Position numbers and translations under genes: made by a program. Below, piece by piece: positions 26,921 through 35,491 of a stretch of DNA of 64,000 bases. Each line of letters begins with the position of its first letter. Positions within the stretch are counted from its first letter, which is position 1. Origin of the DNA: Clostridia bacterium (GTDB lineage Bacteria > Bacillota > Clostridia > Oscillospirales > CAG-272); contig JAFTSB010000038.1 of the NCBI GenBank assembly GCA_017461945.1, positions 1-64,000 on the forward strand, in the 5' to 3' direction. Under the pieces are notes generated by a model. It did not search any database and had not been told where the DNA came from. It was given only the letters and a program-made list of their open reading frames with translations.

Positions 26921-27271
26921 TTGTTCCTCCTTCTGGGGTTCGCAGGAACCCACACGAAAAAATGTCATTTCGCCACCGTATGCGCTACCAATGCATACGA
27001 AGAGCGATGTCAGAAGCATGCGCGCCCTTTGAATTTGCATAACAAAGACAAAGTACACGCACGTACTCTTGGAATCATTATACATTATGTGAAGGTGGAT
27101 TGTCAACACTTTCCGTGAAAGAAAAATAAATAAATCTGCGTTTTTTCGCCCCGTCTTGTGACATTTGCGCAAAAAGGAAGGGACGTTGTTGTGTAAAATG
27201 CGAATGAGCTTTGAAACGAGAGAAAACGGAGAAGGAAAAAAGCCCCGCCAATCGGCAGAGCCTTTTTTGTA
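26921..27271. other. Upstream region of the giant gene: 150-base leader, promoter and manA terminator
   Basis: No protein gene is credible here. On the minus strand a promoter at 27077-27106 starts a transcript with an untranslated leader of about 150 bases. The leader can form hairpins CGTATGC/GCATACG (26999-26977) and GGGTTC/GAACCC (26951-26936). The latter sits directly before the ribosome binding site. Bases 27107-27240 show nothing recognisable; 27243-27272 is the manA terminator. Confidence 0.6.
27077..27106 (-). promoter_or_regulatory. Promoter of the giant repeat protein gene
   Basis: Minus strand TTGACA (27106-27101), an 18-base spacer and TATAAT (27082-27077): both hexamers are perfect. 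Predicted transcription start is about 150 bases before the ATG. Confidence 0.78.
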
Positions 27272-27272
27272 T
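27243..27272 (-). terminator. Terminator after manA
   Basis: Interrupted stem GGC-x-GCC within flanking GGCTCT/AGCC-type pairs, bounded by plus-strand A6 and T6 tracts. It is an imperfect but probably functional terminator overlapping the manA stop. Confidence 0.55.
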
Positions 27273-28228
27273 TAGAGCGTGCTGATCAACATCTCGCAGC
27301 TGCCGGAAACGGTGTAAGAGCCCATCCCGGCGGGCAAAAAGATGCTGTCGCCTTTTCGGAAGGCAACGGAATGACCGTTGGCGCAGACCGTTCCTTCTCC
27401 TGCAAGAAACAAGAGCGATTGAAAACTGTCTTTTTCGACCGTAGCCGTCCATGTATCTGCGATGTTGGCGTGCTTGACGGTAAAATAGGGGCAGGAAACG
27501 AGCGTACCGTCGGCAACTCCATTGGCATAACGGATGGCATTCACCTCCGCTTCGGAAAAAGGGCGAACGACCTGCATTGCCTTTTCTACGTGCAGCTCAC
27601 GCAAATTGCCATTTTTGTCACGTCTGTTATAGTCGAATACGCGGTAGGTCAGGTCGCAATTCTGTTGAATCTCTGCGATCAGTACACCTTTCCCGATGGC
27701 GTGTGGCATACCCGCGGGGATAAAGAAGCAATCGCCTTTTTGTACTTGGATGCAGCGGAGAAGCGGCTCGGGGTTTCCGGCAGTCGCCGCAGCGGCGAAA
27801 TCCGCTTTGGACGCGCCTTCAATAAGCCCCATCAGAATGGTTGCACCGGGGTCGGCCTCGACCACGTACCACATTTCGGTTTTGCCCAGATCGTGTTCAA
27901 ATGTGCCGGCGAAATCGTCATCTGGGTGAACCTGCACAGAAAGGCGATCGGCGGCATCAATGAATTTGACGAGTAACGGAAAACGGTCGTTGTTGAAATC
28001 TGCACCAATGGCTTGATTGCCCCATTTTTTTAATACGTTTTGCAGATTTTCGCCCTCAAAAGGGCCGTTTTTGATAATATTGTTTTCGTTGGGGCGCACC
28101 GTTAGCTCCCAGGTTTCGGCAATGGCATCAAGGTTGGATTGCTTATCCCAATCCCGACGCAAGCGCTGACCGCCCCAAATGGCGCTCTTGGCCACAGGGG
28201 CAAGCTTCAAAGGGTATAGATTTGTCAT
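27272..28228 (-). CDS. manA: Mannose-6-phosphate isomerase, class I
   Basis: A 318-residue cupin-type ManA that interconverts mannose 6-phosphate and fructose 6-phosphate with Zn. Metal-binding landmarks are QVHPDD (about 98-103), EMWYV with the Glu ligand, and the later HAIGKG. Length matches the short bacterial form. Its ATG overlaps the stop of the ABC exporter gene by 4 bases, so it is translated from the exporter operon, an unexpected pairing. With pgi elsewhere in the window it feeds mannose into glycolysis and supplies mannose 6-phosphate for surface glycans. Confidence 0.95.
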   Translation of the reverse strand: MTNLYPLKLAPVAKSAIWGGQRLRRDWDKQSNLDAIAETWELTVRPNENNIIKNGPFEGENLQNVLKKWGNQAIGADFNNDRFPLLVKFIDAADRLSVQVHPDDDFAGTFEHDLGKTEMWYVVEADPGATILMGLIEGASKADFAAAATAGNPEPLLRCIQVQKGDCFFIPAGMPHAIGKGVLIAEIQQNCDLTYRVFDYNRRDKNGNLRELHVEKAMQVVRPFSEAEVNAIRYANGVADGTLVSCPYFTVKHANIADTWTATVEKDSFQSLLFLAGEGTVCANGHSVAFRKGDSIFLPAGMGSYTVSGSCEMLISTL

Positions 28229-30006
28229 GGCGTGCCTCCTTGGCTTTCTTCAAATTGGCTGTGGTAAAGTTTGGCGTAAAAGCCCTGCTGCAGCAAGAGG
28301 GATTCGTGATCGCCCTGTTCGATGACATTGCCGTCCTTCATTACCAAGATAAGGTCGGATTCTCGTATGGTAGAAAGACGGTGGGCAACCACAAAAGTGG
28401 TACGCCCTTGCATCAATGTAGCAAATGCTTTTTGAATTTTTTGCTCAGTACGCGTGTCGATCGAGGATGTTGCTTCGTCCAGGATCAGCATAGGGGGAGG
28501 AGAAAGCATCAGACGTGTAATACACAGCAGCTGCTTCTGACCTTGCGAAAGGGCGCCGCCATCCTCGCCGATGACGGTTTCGTAGCCGTGGGGCAGACGC
28601 TTAATAAAGCTATGGGCGTGAGCGGCTTTGGCTGCAGCAATGATTTCCTCGTCGGTGGCATCGGGCTTGCCAAATGCAATGTTCTCGCGAATGGTGCCGG
28701 CACGCAGCCAGGTCTCCTGAAGGACCATGCCAAGGGAGCTGCGCAGCTCTTTGCGAGGAATATCTTGGATGTTCACTCCGTCAATGAGGATTGCACCACT
28801 GCTTACATCATAAAAACGCATTAGCAGATTGATAACGGTGGTTTTGCCACACCCTGTGGGGCCTACGATGGCGATGCGCTGGCCGGGGGCGACGGTCAGA
28901 TTCATGTTTTGAATCAAGGGATGGTCGGGCACATAGGAAAAATTAACATTTTGGAATGTTACCGCGCCGCGAGCGTTGGAAAGGTGATTTTTGCATTTTG
29001 CGTCGGATATTTCCACATCAGAATCCAGCACCTCAAAGATGCGCGCGGCGCAGGCTAAGGCACCTTGCAGCTCGGTGACCACACCGGATATTTCGTTAAA
29101 AGGCTTAGTGTATTGGTTGGCATAAGCCAAGAAGGTGGAAAGCGCGCCAATGGATAGAGAAGCGCCGCCGGTGCTCATTACTGTGAGCGCACCGGTTAGA
29201 GCTACGCCTGTGTAGACCAAACTGTTGACAAAGCGCGTAGAAGGGTTAGTGATGGAGGAGAAAAAGGTTGCTTGCAGAGAAGCCTTTTGCAACTTGCAGT
29301 TGATGTCGTTAAATTTTTCTAACAGCTCGTCCTCTTGCGAAAAGGCAACCACGACCTTGTGAGAGCCGATGGCTTCTTCCATTAACGCGGTCTGCTTGCC
29401 GCGGATCTCGGCTTGAAGTTGAAACATTTTGTGTGTGCGCTTGGCGATAAAGGCTGCTACGAATAACGAGAGTGGTGTGACCAATACAACAACCAATGTG
29501 ATGCCGGGATGGATCCACAACATAAAGATCAAAGTGCCGATGATGGTCAGCACACCGGAAAATAACTGGGTGAAGCCCAGAAGCAATCCATCGGAAAATT
29601 GGTCGGTGTCTGCAATCAGGCGACTGACAATATCGCCGGTTTTGTGGGTGTCGAGATAGGAAAGTGGAACCTTTTGCAAATGGCGGAAAGCGTCGTTTCG
29701 AATGTTGCGAACAATACCAAAGGTCATTTTGTTGTTGCAGACGTTCATTAGCCATTGTGCCAACGCTGTAACAAGGATGATAATCCCTGCTTGTAAGAAA
29801 ATCTGTGAAATGGTATCGAATTTTACGTCATTTTTGCCAACTATGCAATCAATGGCATTGCCGATCAGAACCGGCAGATACAGCGCAGAAATGACGGATA
29901 CAAGGGCGAGGAAAAGAGAAAAAATCAAAAAGAAACGGTAGCCCTTTAAATAGGAAAACACTCTTTTCAAGGTGCCGCGAGGGGCACGTGCTTTTTGCTT
30001 GCTCAT
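28225..30006 (-). CDS. ABC exporter half-transporter (TM domain plus ATPase), second subunit
   Basis: A 593-residue half-transporter: six membrane helices (about 20-330), then a nucleotide-binding domain with Walker A GPTGCGKTT, the Q-loop, a variant signature LSQGQKQ and Walker B ILDEATSSID. It pairs with the gene just upstream as a heterodimeric exporter of the BmrC/BmrD or LmrC/LmrD kind. Those pump lipids, drugs or peptides. The start at 30006 overlaps the upstream stop as ATGA with GGAGGTGA before it; an upstream ATG lacks this. Its signature keeps Q where LSGGQ has G, whereas the partner is canonical. The cargo is unknown. Confidence 0.92.
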   Translation of the reverse strand: MSKQKARAPRGTLKRVFSYLKGYRFFLIFSLFLALVSVISALYLPVLIGNAIDCIVGKNDVKFDTISQIFLQAGIIILVTALAQWLMNVCNNKMTFGIVRNIRNDAFRHLQKVPLSYLDTHKTGDIVSRLIADTDQFSDGLLLGFTQLFSGVLTIIGTLIFMLWIHPGITLVVVLVTPLSLFVAAFIAKRTHKMFQLQAEIRGKQTALMEEAIGSHKVVVAFSQEDELLEKFNDINCKLQKASLQATFFSSITNPSTRFVNSLVYTGVALTGALTVMSTGGASLSIGALSTFLAYANQYTKPFNEISGVVTELQGALACAARIFEVLDSDVEISDAKCKNHLSNARGAVTFQNVNFSYVPDHPLIQNMNLTVAPGQRIAIVGPTGCGKTTVINLLMRFYDVSSGAILIDGVNIQDIPRKELRSSLGMVLQETWLRAGTIRENIAFGKPDATDEEIIAAAKAAHAHSFIKRLPHGYETVIGEDGGALSQGQKQLLCITRLMLSPPPMLILDEATSSIDTRTEQKIQKAFATLMQGRTTFVVAHRLSTIRESDLILVMKDGNVIEQGDHESLLLQQGFYAKLYHSQFEESQGGTP

Positions 30007-31745
30007 GCCGTGGTCACCTCCGTGGATTTGAATTGAGCCTCGTGTATCTCGCGGTAAACGGGACACCGCTCCAGTAACTCGGCATGCGTACCTTGATTCA
30101 TGATGCGTCCATCCTCAAGAACGAGAATGGCATCGGCGTTTTTGATAGAGGCTGTGCGCTGAGAAACAATAAATATAGTGGGGCGGTAAGAAAGATTGGC
30201 CAATGCGCGGCGCAAGGCGGCGTCGGTGGCAAAGTCAAGGGCGGAGGCGCTGTCGTCCAGAATCAAAATCTTGGGGCGGCGAACCAAGGCGCGAGCGATG
30301 GTTAAGCGCTGCCGCTGACCACCCGAAAGATTGCGCCCACCTTGCTCTATGACGGCGTCCAGGCCACCCTCCATTTGGGCAACGAAATCCAAGGCTTGTG
30401 CATCGCGCAGGGCCTCGTTTATTTCTTCTTCGGTGGCGGTAGCATTGCCCCAAAGCAGATTTTCACGAACGGTGCCGGCAAACAGCTCTGCTTTTTGTGG
30501 CACGATGCCGATCTGCTCGCGAAGCTTGTCGGGATTGCTGTAAGAACGGACATCGTGGCCATTGACAAGCACCGCGCCGTCCGTGACGTCGTAAAAACGG
30601 GGGATCAAATTAACAAGAGAACTTTTGCCCGAACCGGTGCCACCGATGATGCCTACGGTAGCGCCTGCGGGAGCGTAAAACGAGATGTCGGAAAGGGACG
30701 GATCGCTTTCCTTGTGATAGGAGAGAGACACGTTTCTGAACTCTACCGATCCGATGCTTTCTTGGCTTTCTTCTTCTGTATAAAAATCGGATTTTGTCAT
30801 ACCGGAAGGCGTGTCGAAGATCTCATTAACACGGGCGGCAGAGGCGCAGGATTTGGTAATCAGGATAATAAAGTTGGCCAACTTGATCAGTTCGACCAAT
30901 ATTTGGGACATGTAGTTATACAAGGCGATGACATCGCCGGTTTCCAAATGGCCAAGCTCCACCTGCACACCGCCCAAATAAACGATTGCCAGGATGGAGA
31001 AGTTGATAATTACATAGGTCAAAGGATTCAGCAGAGCAGAAAAGCGTCCTGTGAAGCGTTGAAGCCTGGTCAACTCGCTATTAGCGGCAGAAAACTCCTC
31101 AATGGACTCCTGCTCACGAACGAAGGCGCGGACAACGCGCGCGCCCTTCAGGTTTTCACGGGTCAGGCCCAAAACGCGATCCAGCTTGGATTGCACGCGG
31201 CGGAACAGAGGAATGCTGATGATCATAATGCCAAAGATGACAACAGAAAGCGCCGGGATGGTTACCACAAAGGTCATAGCGGCCTTGGGTGACACGGTGA
31301 AGGCCATGATCATGGCGCCAAAGACGATAAAAGGGGAGCGTAGGAATAAACGAAGCACCAAATTTACGGTGTTTTGTATTTGATTTACGTCAGAAGTGGT
31401 GCGAGAGAGCAGTGTTGCAGTGCCAAGACGATCGGTTTGCGCATAAGAAAGACGACCGATGTGTGCAAATAGCGCGCCGCGCATACCTGTGGCCATACCG
31501 ACGGCGGCCTTGGCTGAAAAGTATTGTGCCGTGATCGAGCAGACAAGGCCGATCACACCAAGGGCAACCATAATGGCACAACGCTTTAAAATGTAATGAC
31601 TGTCTCCGTTTTTGATACCAACGTCTACGATGTCGGCCACCACAAGAGGGATGAACAGCTCAAAAAGTGCCTCCAGCATTTTAAAAAGCGGCCCGAGGGC
31701 AGCTTCTTTGCTATATGGCTTTAAGAAACGCAATAGCTTGCGCAT
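30003..31745 (-). CDS. ABC exporter half-transporter (TM domain plus ATPase), first subunit
   Basis: A 580-residue half-transporter with six membrane helices and a C-terminal ATPase: Walker A GGTGSGKSS, signature LSGGQRQR, and a Walker B ILDDSASALD in which the catalytic Glu is replaced by Asp (DDS instead of DEA). The partner keeps Glu, so one of the two ATP sites should be degenerate, as is usual in heterodimeric exporters. The start at 31745 is chosen by AGGTG and the KLLRFLKPY N-terminus; 23 codons upstream would run into the promoter region. First gene of an operon with its partner and manA. Confidence 0.92.
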   Translation of the reverse strand: MRKLLRFLKPYSKEAALGPLFKMLEALFELFIPLVVADIVDVGIKNGDSHYILKRCAIMVALGVIGLVCSITAQYFSAKAAVGMATGMRGALFAHIGRLSYAQTDRLGTATLLSRTTSDVNQIQNTVNLVLRLFLRSPFIVFGAMIMAFTVSPKAAMTFVVTIPALSVVIFGIMIISIPLFRRVQSKLDRVLGLTRENLKGARVVRAFVREQESIEEFSAANSELTRLQRFTGRFSALLNPLTYVIINFSILAIVYLGGVQVELGHLETGDVIALYNYMSQILVELIKLANFIILITKSCASAARVNEIFDTPSGMTKSDFYTEEESQESIGSVEFRNVSLSYHKESDPSLSDISFYAPAGATVGIIGGTGSGKSSLVNLIPRFYDVTDGAVLVNGHDVRSYSNPDKLREQIGIVPQKAELFAGTVRENLLWGNATATEEEINEALRDAQALDFVAQMEGGLDAVIEQGGRNLSGGQRQRLTIARALVRRPKILILDDSASALDFATDAALRRALANLSYRPTIFIVSQRTASIKNADAILVLEDGRIMNQGTHAELLERCPVYREIHEAQFKSTEVTTA

Positions 31746-31785
31746 GAAAAAAGAACACCTCCGTATCTTGGTGATAATCCTAATT

Positions 31786-31814
31786 ATTATATCATATCTC
31801 GCTGCATTTGACAA
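31786..31814 (-). promoter_or_regulatory. Promoter of the ABC exporter-manA operon
   Basis: Minus strand TTGTCA (31814-31809), a 17-base spacer, TATAAT (31791-31786). Confidence 0.78.
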
Positions 31815-31935
31815 GGTACATTTTCACGCAGTGGGCAGTGAGATGCGTTTTTCTTGATAAACACCGGCTTATAGTGGCCTTGTTTTTTAATTTAAGAAGA
31901 TTTTTGTTGACAACGTGTAAAATTCGCGCACCCCC

Positions 31936-31963
31936 TTGATTTTATTTTAAAATGTAGTATAAT
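31936..31963 (+). promoter_or_regulatory. Promoter of the Mrp-type ATPase gene
   Basis: TTGATT (31936-31941), a 16-base spacer, TATAAT (31958-31963), about 50 bases before the ATG. Confidence 0.7.
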
Positions 31964-32013
31964 ATATAATGTTTGAATATTAAAAGCCGATTGTGCGGCA
32001 GAAAGGCATTAAA

Positions 32014-32844
32014 ATGGCAGAAGAAAATTGCACTCATAACTGTTCCACCTGCTCCAGCGACTGCGCCTCCCGTCAGGCCCCTCAGTTTGAGCAGCCTCAT
32101 GTAAATAGCTCTATTAAGCACACCATCGCTGTTGTCAGCGGCAAGGGTGGCGTTGGCAAATCCATCGTGACCTCTATGCTGGCTGTGGCTCTTTCGAAAA
32201 AGGGATATCGCGTTGGTATTATGGATGCGGATATCACCGGTCCTTCTATCCCCAAGGCCTTTGGCGTGACTGACCCTGTGGAAGGGGACGAAAGTGGTTT
32301 GTTTCCCCCCAAGAGCGCAGGTGGCGTGGATATTATGTCCCTGAACCTGATGCTGCAGGATGTGACCAGTCCCGTCATTTGGCGCGGTCCTGTGATTGCC
32401 GGTACCGTAAAGCAGTTTTACACCGATGTGATCTGGGATGATCTGGACTATTTGTTGATCGACTGCCCTCCCGGCACCGGTGACGTACCCTTGACCATTT
32501 TCCAATCCATCAAGTTGGATGGCATCGTGATCGTCAGCAGCCCCCAGGAGTTGGTTTCTATGATCGTTTCCAAGGCGGCCAACATGGCTGATATGATGAA
32601 GATCCCTGTGCTTGGCCTGGTGGAGAATATGAGCTATGTTAAGTGCCCCGATTGCGGTAAGGAGATCCACATTTTTGGTGAGAGCCATATCGCCGAGGTT
32701 GCTGAAAAGTTTGGCTATCCCGTGCTGGCGCGTATTCCGATGGATCCCACGCTGGCTGCTTTGGTGGATGCCGGTAAGATCGAGGAGCTGGAAAACAATC
32801 CCTTGGCCGAAGCGGTCAATTTTGTGGAAAAATCCCTTGGCTGA
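32014..32844 (+). CDS. Mrp/Nbp35-type P-loop ATPase (Fe-S cluster carrier)
   Basis: A 276-residue MinD-superfamily ATPase. An N-terminal cysteine-rich segment CTHNCSTCSSDC is followed by the deviant Walker A GKGGVGKS, DADITGPSIP, and WRGPV. CPDCG near 210 is the usual CxxC pair that bridges a labile 4Fe-4S cluster in the dimer. The family inserts or carries Fe-S clusters. Start at 32014 chosen because AGAAAGG precedes it and the family N-terminus begins there. It has its own promoter and a strong terminator-like hairpin after it, so it is probably a single-gene unit partly separate from the ymfF run. Confidence 0.93.
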   Translation: MAEENCTHNCSTCSSDCASRQAPQFEQPHVNSSIKHTIAVVSGKGGVGKSIVTSMLAVALSKKGYRVGIMDADITGPSIPKAFGVTDPVEGDESGLFPPKSAGGVDIMSLNLMLQDVTSPVIWRGPVIAGTVKQFYTDVIWDDLDYLLIDCPPGTGDVPLTIFQSIKLDGIVIVSSPQELVSMIVSKAANMADMMKIPVLGLVENMSYVKCPDCGKEIHIFGESHIAEVAEKFGYPVLARIPMDPTLAALVDAGKIEELENNPLAEAVNFVEKSLG

Positions 32845-32855
32845 CCTTTTGATTG

Positions 32856-32896
32856 CCGCATTCGGAGATCATAGACCTCCGAATGCGGTTCTTGTT
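32856..32896 (+). terminator. Terminator after the Mrp-type ATPase gene
   Basis: A 12-bp perfect stem (32856-32867 with 32877-32888), then TTCTTGTTT. The T-run is interrupted, so some read-through into the ymfF gene is possible. Confidence 0.7.
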
Positions 32897-32924
32897 TCCA
32901 TTTGTAGATAGAAAGGAGCGAAAA

Positions 32925-34208
32925 ATGAGACCGATCATAAAAGATCTGAACGGCGCAAAGCTGTTTTACATACAGACCGATCGCTTTAAAAGTGAATATT
33001 TTTCGCTTCGTTTCACGGTGCCGCTATGCACCGAGCACGCGCAAAAAAATGCCTTGCTGATGGCGGTATTGGGGCGGGGAACTCGGAGCTATCCCACCAA
33101 GCTGGCCTTGAATCGCCGTTTGGACACGCTGTATTCCACCTCGGTGTCCTCGCGCAATCATCGCCTTGGCGATATGCAGAGCATTGGCTTTTCGGCTGAT
33201 TTCTTAGGGGCGCGCTATGTGAACGAGTCGGGTGGAATTTTATCCGAGGTGTTGGATGTGCTGTCTGAGCTTTGGTATCATCCCTTATTGCAGGATGGTA
33301 TTTTTTGTGAAGAATACGTAAAAAGCGAGAAAAATAACCTTTGTGATGCCATTCGCGCGGCCATTAACAACCCCAGAGGCTATGCAATGGCAAAATGTCG
33401 CAAGCTTCTTTGCCCGGGTGAGCCTTTTGCGCTTTCTTTGATCGGCGAAGAAGAAAGTGTGGCGACGATGACCGGCGATAATCTTTTTGAACGCCATCAG
33501 GCGCTTGTCAAAGGTGCCGTGCCCACGTTTGTTTATGTGGGTAATACGCCAATCGAGGAATTGATTGCCATGCTGCAAGCGCATTTTGACCTTTTTGTTA
33601 AAACAGATACCCCGTTTTCCGCCATCGTTAAACGGGGAGAAGGCGCCCCCATTATGGGCCAGGAGGAAATGCCTTTGGCGCAGGGTAAGCTGGCTTTGGG
33701 CTTTCGTACGGATGCTGTCCTTGGCCACCCCTTGGCACCGGCGATGTTGGTATTGAACGAGATATACGGCGGCTCGCCGGCTTCAAAGCTATTTTTAAAC
33801 GTGCGAGAACAGCGCAGTCTTTGCTATCATTGCAGCTCTGCTGTGGATCTATATAAGGGCGTTTTGTTTGCCAATGCGGGAATGAAATCCGAAAACAGAA
33901 CCGTCACCGAAGAAGCGATGCTGGAGGAGTTTCGCGCCATTGAACAGGGGCGCATCACGGTCACAGAATTTGAGGCAGCCAAATGCGCGCTGGATCACTC
34001 CTATCGCCAGGTATTTGATAACCCGGTGGCGTTGGCCGATTTTTATGCTGGCAGAGCTTTGATCGGCAACACGGATACCGTGGATGATTTCAGACGGTCT
34101 GTAGCACAGGTAACGGTAGACGATGTCGTTGCTGCTGCGCAACATATTCACCACGGCGCCACCTTCTTTTTAAATGGAACGCTGGAAGGGGAGGAGGTAG
34201 AGGAATGA
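32925..34208 (+). CDS. ymfF: M16-like non-catalytic peptidase homologue, YmfF type
   Basis: A 427-residue M16-fold protein in which the HxxEH zinc motif of pitrilysin-type peptidases is absent from the N-terminal half. That region reads RGTRSYPTKLALNRRLD, as in YmfF proteins. The C-terminal domain has the Y-GGSPASKLF-N-VREQRSLCY block typical of M16 partners. It pairs with the catalytic YmfH next door (4-base overlap). In B. subtilis ymfF and ymfH have been linked to EF-P 5-aminopentanol modification, which is genetic association only. The start at 32925 has AAAGGAG upstream; an in-frame ATG 24 codons earlier lies in the terminator. Confidence 0.88.
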   Translation: MRPIIKDLNGAKLFYIQTDRFKSEYFSLRFTVPLCTEHAQKNALLMAVLGRGTRSYPTKLALNRRLDTLYSTSVSSRNHRLGDMQSIGFSADFLGARYVNESGGILSEVLDVLSELWYHPLLQDGIFCEEYVKSEKNNLCDAIRAAINNPRGYAMAKCRKLLCPGEPFALSLIGEEESVATMTGDNLFERHQALVKGAVPTFVYVGNTPIEELIAMLQAHFDLFVKTDTPFSAIVKRGEGAPIMGQEEMPLAQGKLALGFRTDAVLGHPLAPAMLVLNEIYGGSPASKLFLNVREQRSLCYHCSSAVDLYKGVLFANAGMKSENRTVTEEAMLEEFRAIEQGRITVTEFEAAKCALDHSYRQVFDNPVALADFYAGRALIGNTDTVDDFRRSVAQVTVDDVVAAAQHIHHGATFFLNGTLEGEEVEE

Positions 34209-35479
34209 AGCCTGCTGTAGAAGTCTTTGAGAGCCAATTCCTTGGTGAGCGGTATTACCGTGCCGTGCATGCTTGCGGTCTTCCCATTTATGTTTTCCCC
34301 AAAAATTTATCCGCGACGCATGCGTTGCTGGCGGTGAATTACGGATCGGTAGACCGCGATGTGGGAATCCCGGAAGGGGTAGCGCATTTTCTGGAGCATA
34401 AGCTGTTTTCTAACGAGGACGGAAGCGACTCTTTTGAGCGTTTTTCGGCTTTTGGTGCCGATGCCAATGCCTATACCTCTCACACCAAAACCGTGTATCT
34501 TTTTACTGCTACTGATCGGTTTGCCGACTCCTTTGGAGAACTGCTCCAGTTCGTGACGCATCCTTACTTTACGCCCGAATCTGTAGCAAAGGAGCAGGGG
34601 ATCATCGGTGAAGAAATTCGCATGTGCTATGATAACCCCTATGACCGCTGCTATTACAATATGCTGGAGGGGCTGTATCATCGCCATCCCGTTAAAAATG
34701 AGATCTGCGGCTCGGTAAAATCCATTGCCGCGATCACAGACAAAACCCTGTATGCGTGTTATCACAGCTATTATCGCCCCGATAATATGGCACTGGTGGT
34801 TTGTGGAAACGTGACCTTGGAGGAAATTTTGACCTTGGCAGAGGAACATTTGCCCAAAACGGCAGATCATACCGCCGTGATACGCCCTTCTGTCATCGAA
34901 CCGGATAGCGTTCATCGCTCGCGTATCGTTACCAAGGGGCAGGTGGCCAAGCCGATCTTTGCCATTGGCGTCAAGGATGTGAACGTTCCCGAGGATGCCA
35001 ATGCTCGCGCCAAGCGAGATGCGGGCATGGCCATTCTTTCGGAAATGCTGTTTTCCGAATCGGGCGAATTGTACAACGACCTGTTTGACAAAGAGCTCAT
35101 ATCTCCTGAGTTCTCTGCGGATTTTGCCTTAACACGGGGCTTTGGCTTTTTGCAGATATCCGGCGAGGCCGACGACCCGGATGCCGTATTAAAGGAGGTT
35201 CTTTCCTTTTTGGATCGCTGCCGCCGCGAGGGGCTTTCGCGTGAGGATTTTGAGCGTTGCCGCCGTGTGGAATTTGCGGAATACATCAAAAGCTTTGACT
35301 CTACCGAGGAAATTGCCAATACGCTTTTGGCCTTTGTTTTTGATGGCTCGGAATTATTTGCTTATGCTGATATTTTGCGCAACATGACCTTTGAGGAGAT
35401 CAAGGTTCTGTTTAATGAGTTTTTTGTACCGGAACGCTTCACGCTGTCTGTGGTCAAACCCAACAGACAAATCAAATAA
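34205..35479 (+). CDS. ymfH: M16 zinc peptidase homologue, YmfH type
   Basis: A 424-residue M16 protein that keeps the inverted zinc motif HFLEH (His61, Glu64, His65). A downstream Glu in the GEEIRMCYDNPYDRCYYN helix fits the third ligand. The substrate-binding C-domain ends in ERFTLSVVKP. It forms the active half of the pair with the upstream YmfF-like protein, overlapping it by 4 bases. Proposed job: processing in EF-P modification, or other peptide cleavage; both rest on homology. The following lgt is 12 bases away and folD follows, so all four are one operon. Confidence 0.9.
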   Translation: MKPAVEVFESQFLGERYYRAVHACGLPIYVFPKNLSATHALLAVNYGSVDRDVGIPEGVAHFLEHKLFSNEDGSDSFERFSAFGADANAYTSHTKTVYLFTATDRFADSFGELLQFVTHPYFTPESVAKEQGIIGEEIRMCYDNPYDRCYYNMLEGLYHRHPVKNEICGSVKSIAAITDKTLYACYHSYYRPDNMALVVCGNVTLEEILTLAEEHLPKTADHTAVIRPSVIEPDSVHRSRIVTKGQVAKPIFAIGVKDVNVPEDANARAKRDAGMAILSEMLFSESGELYNDLFDKELISPEFSADFALTRGFGFLQISGEADDPDAVLKEVLSFLDRCRREGLSREDFERCRRVEFAEYIKSFDSTEEIANTLLAFVFDGSELFAYADILRNMTFEEIKVLFNEFFVPERFTLSVVKPNRQIK

Positions 35480-35491
35480 AGGAGGTTACCT

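Noticed and set aside
16454..27172. Longer start of the giant gene near 27172
   Set aside because: It would cross the promoter and the leader hairpins; the ATG at 26920 has a good ribosome binding site and begins a signal peptide.
31942..32688. Minus-strand frame of 248 codons opposite the Mrp-type ATPase
   Set aside because: It lies opposite a gene with Walker A and cysteine motifs and has no start signals.
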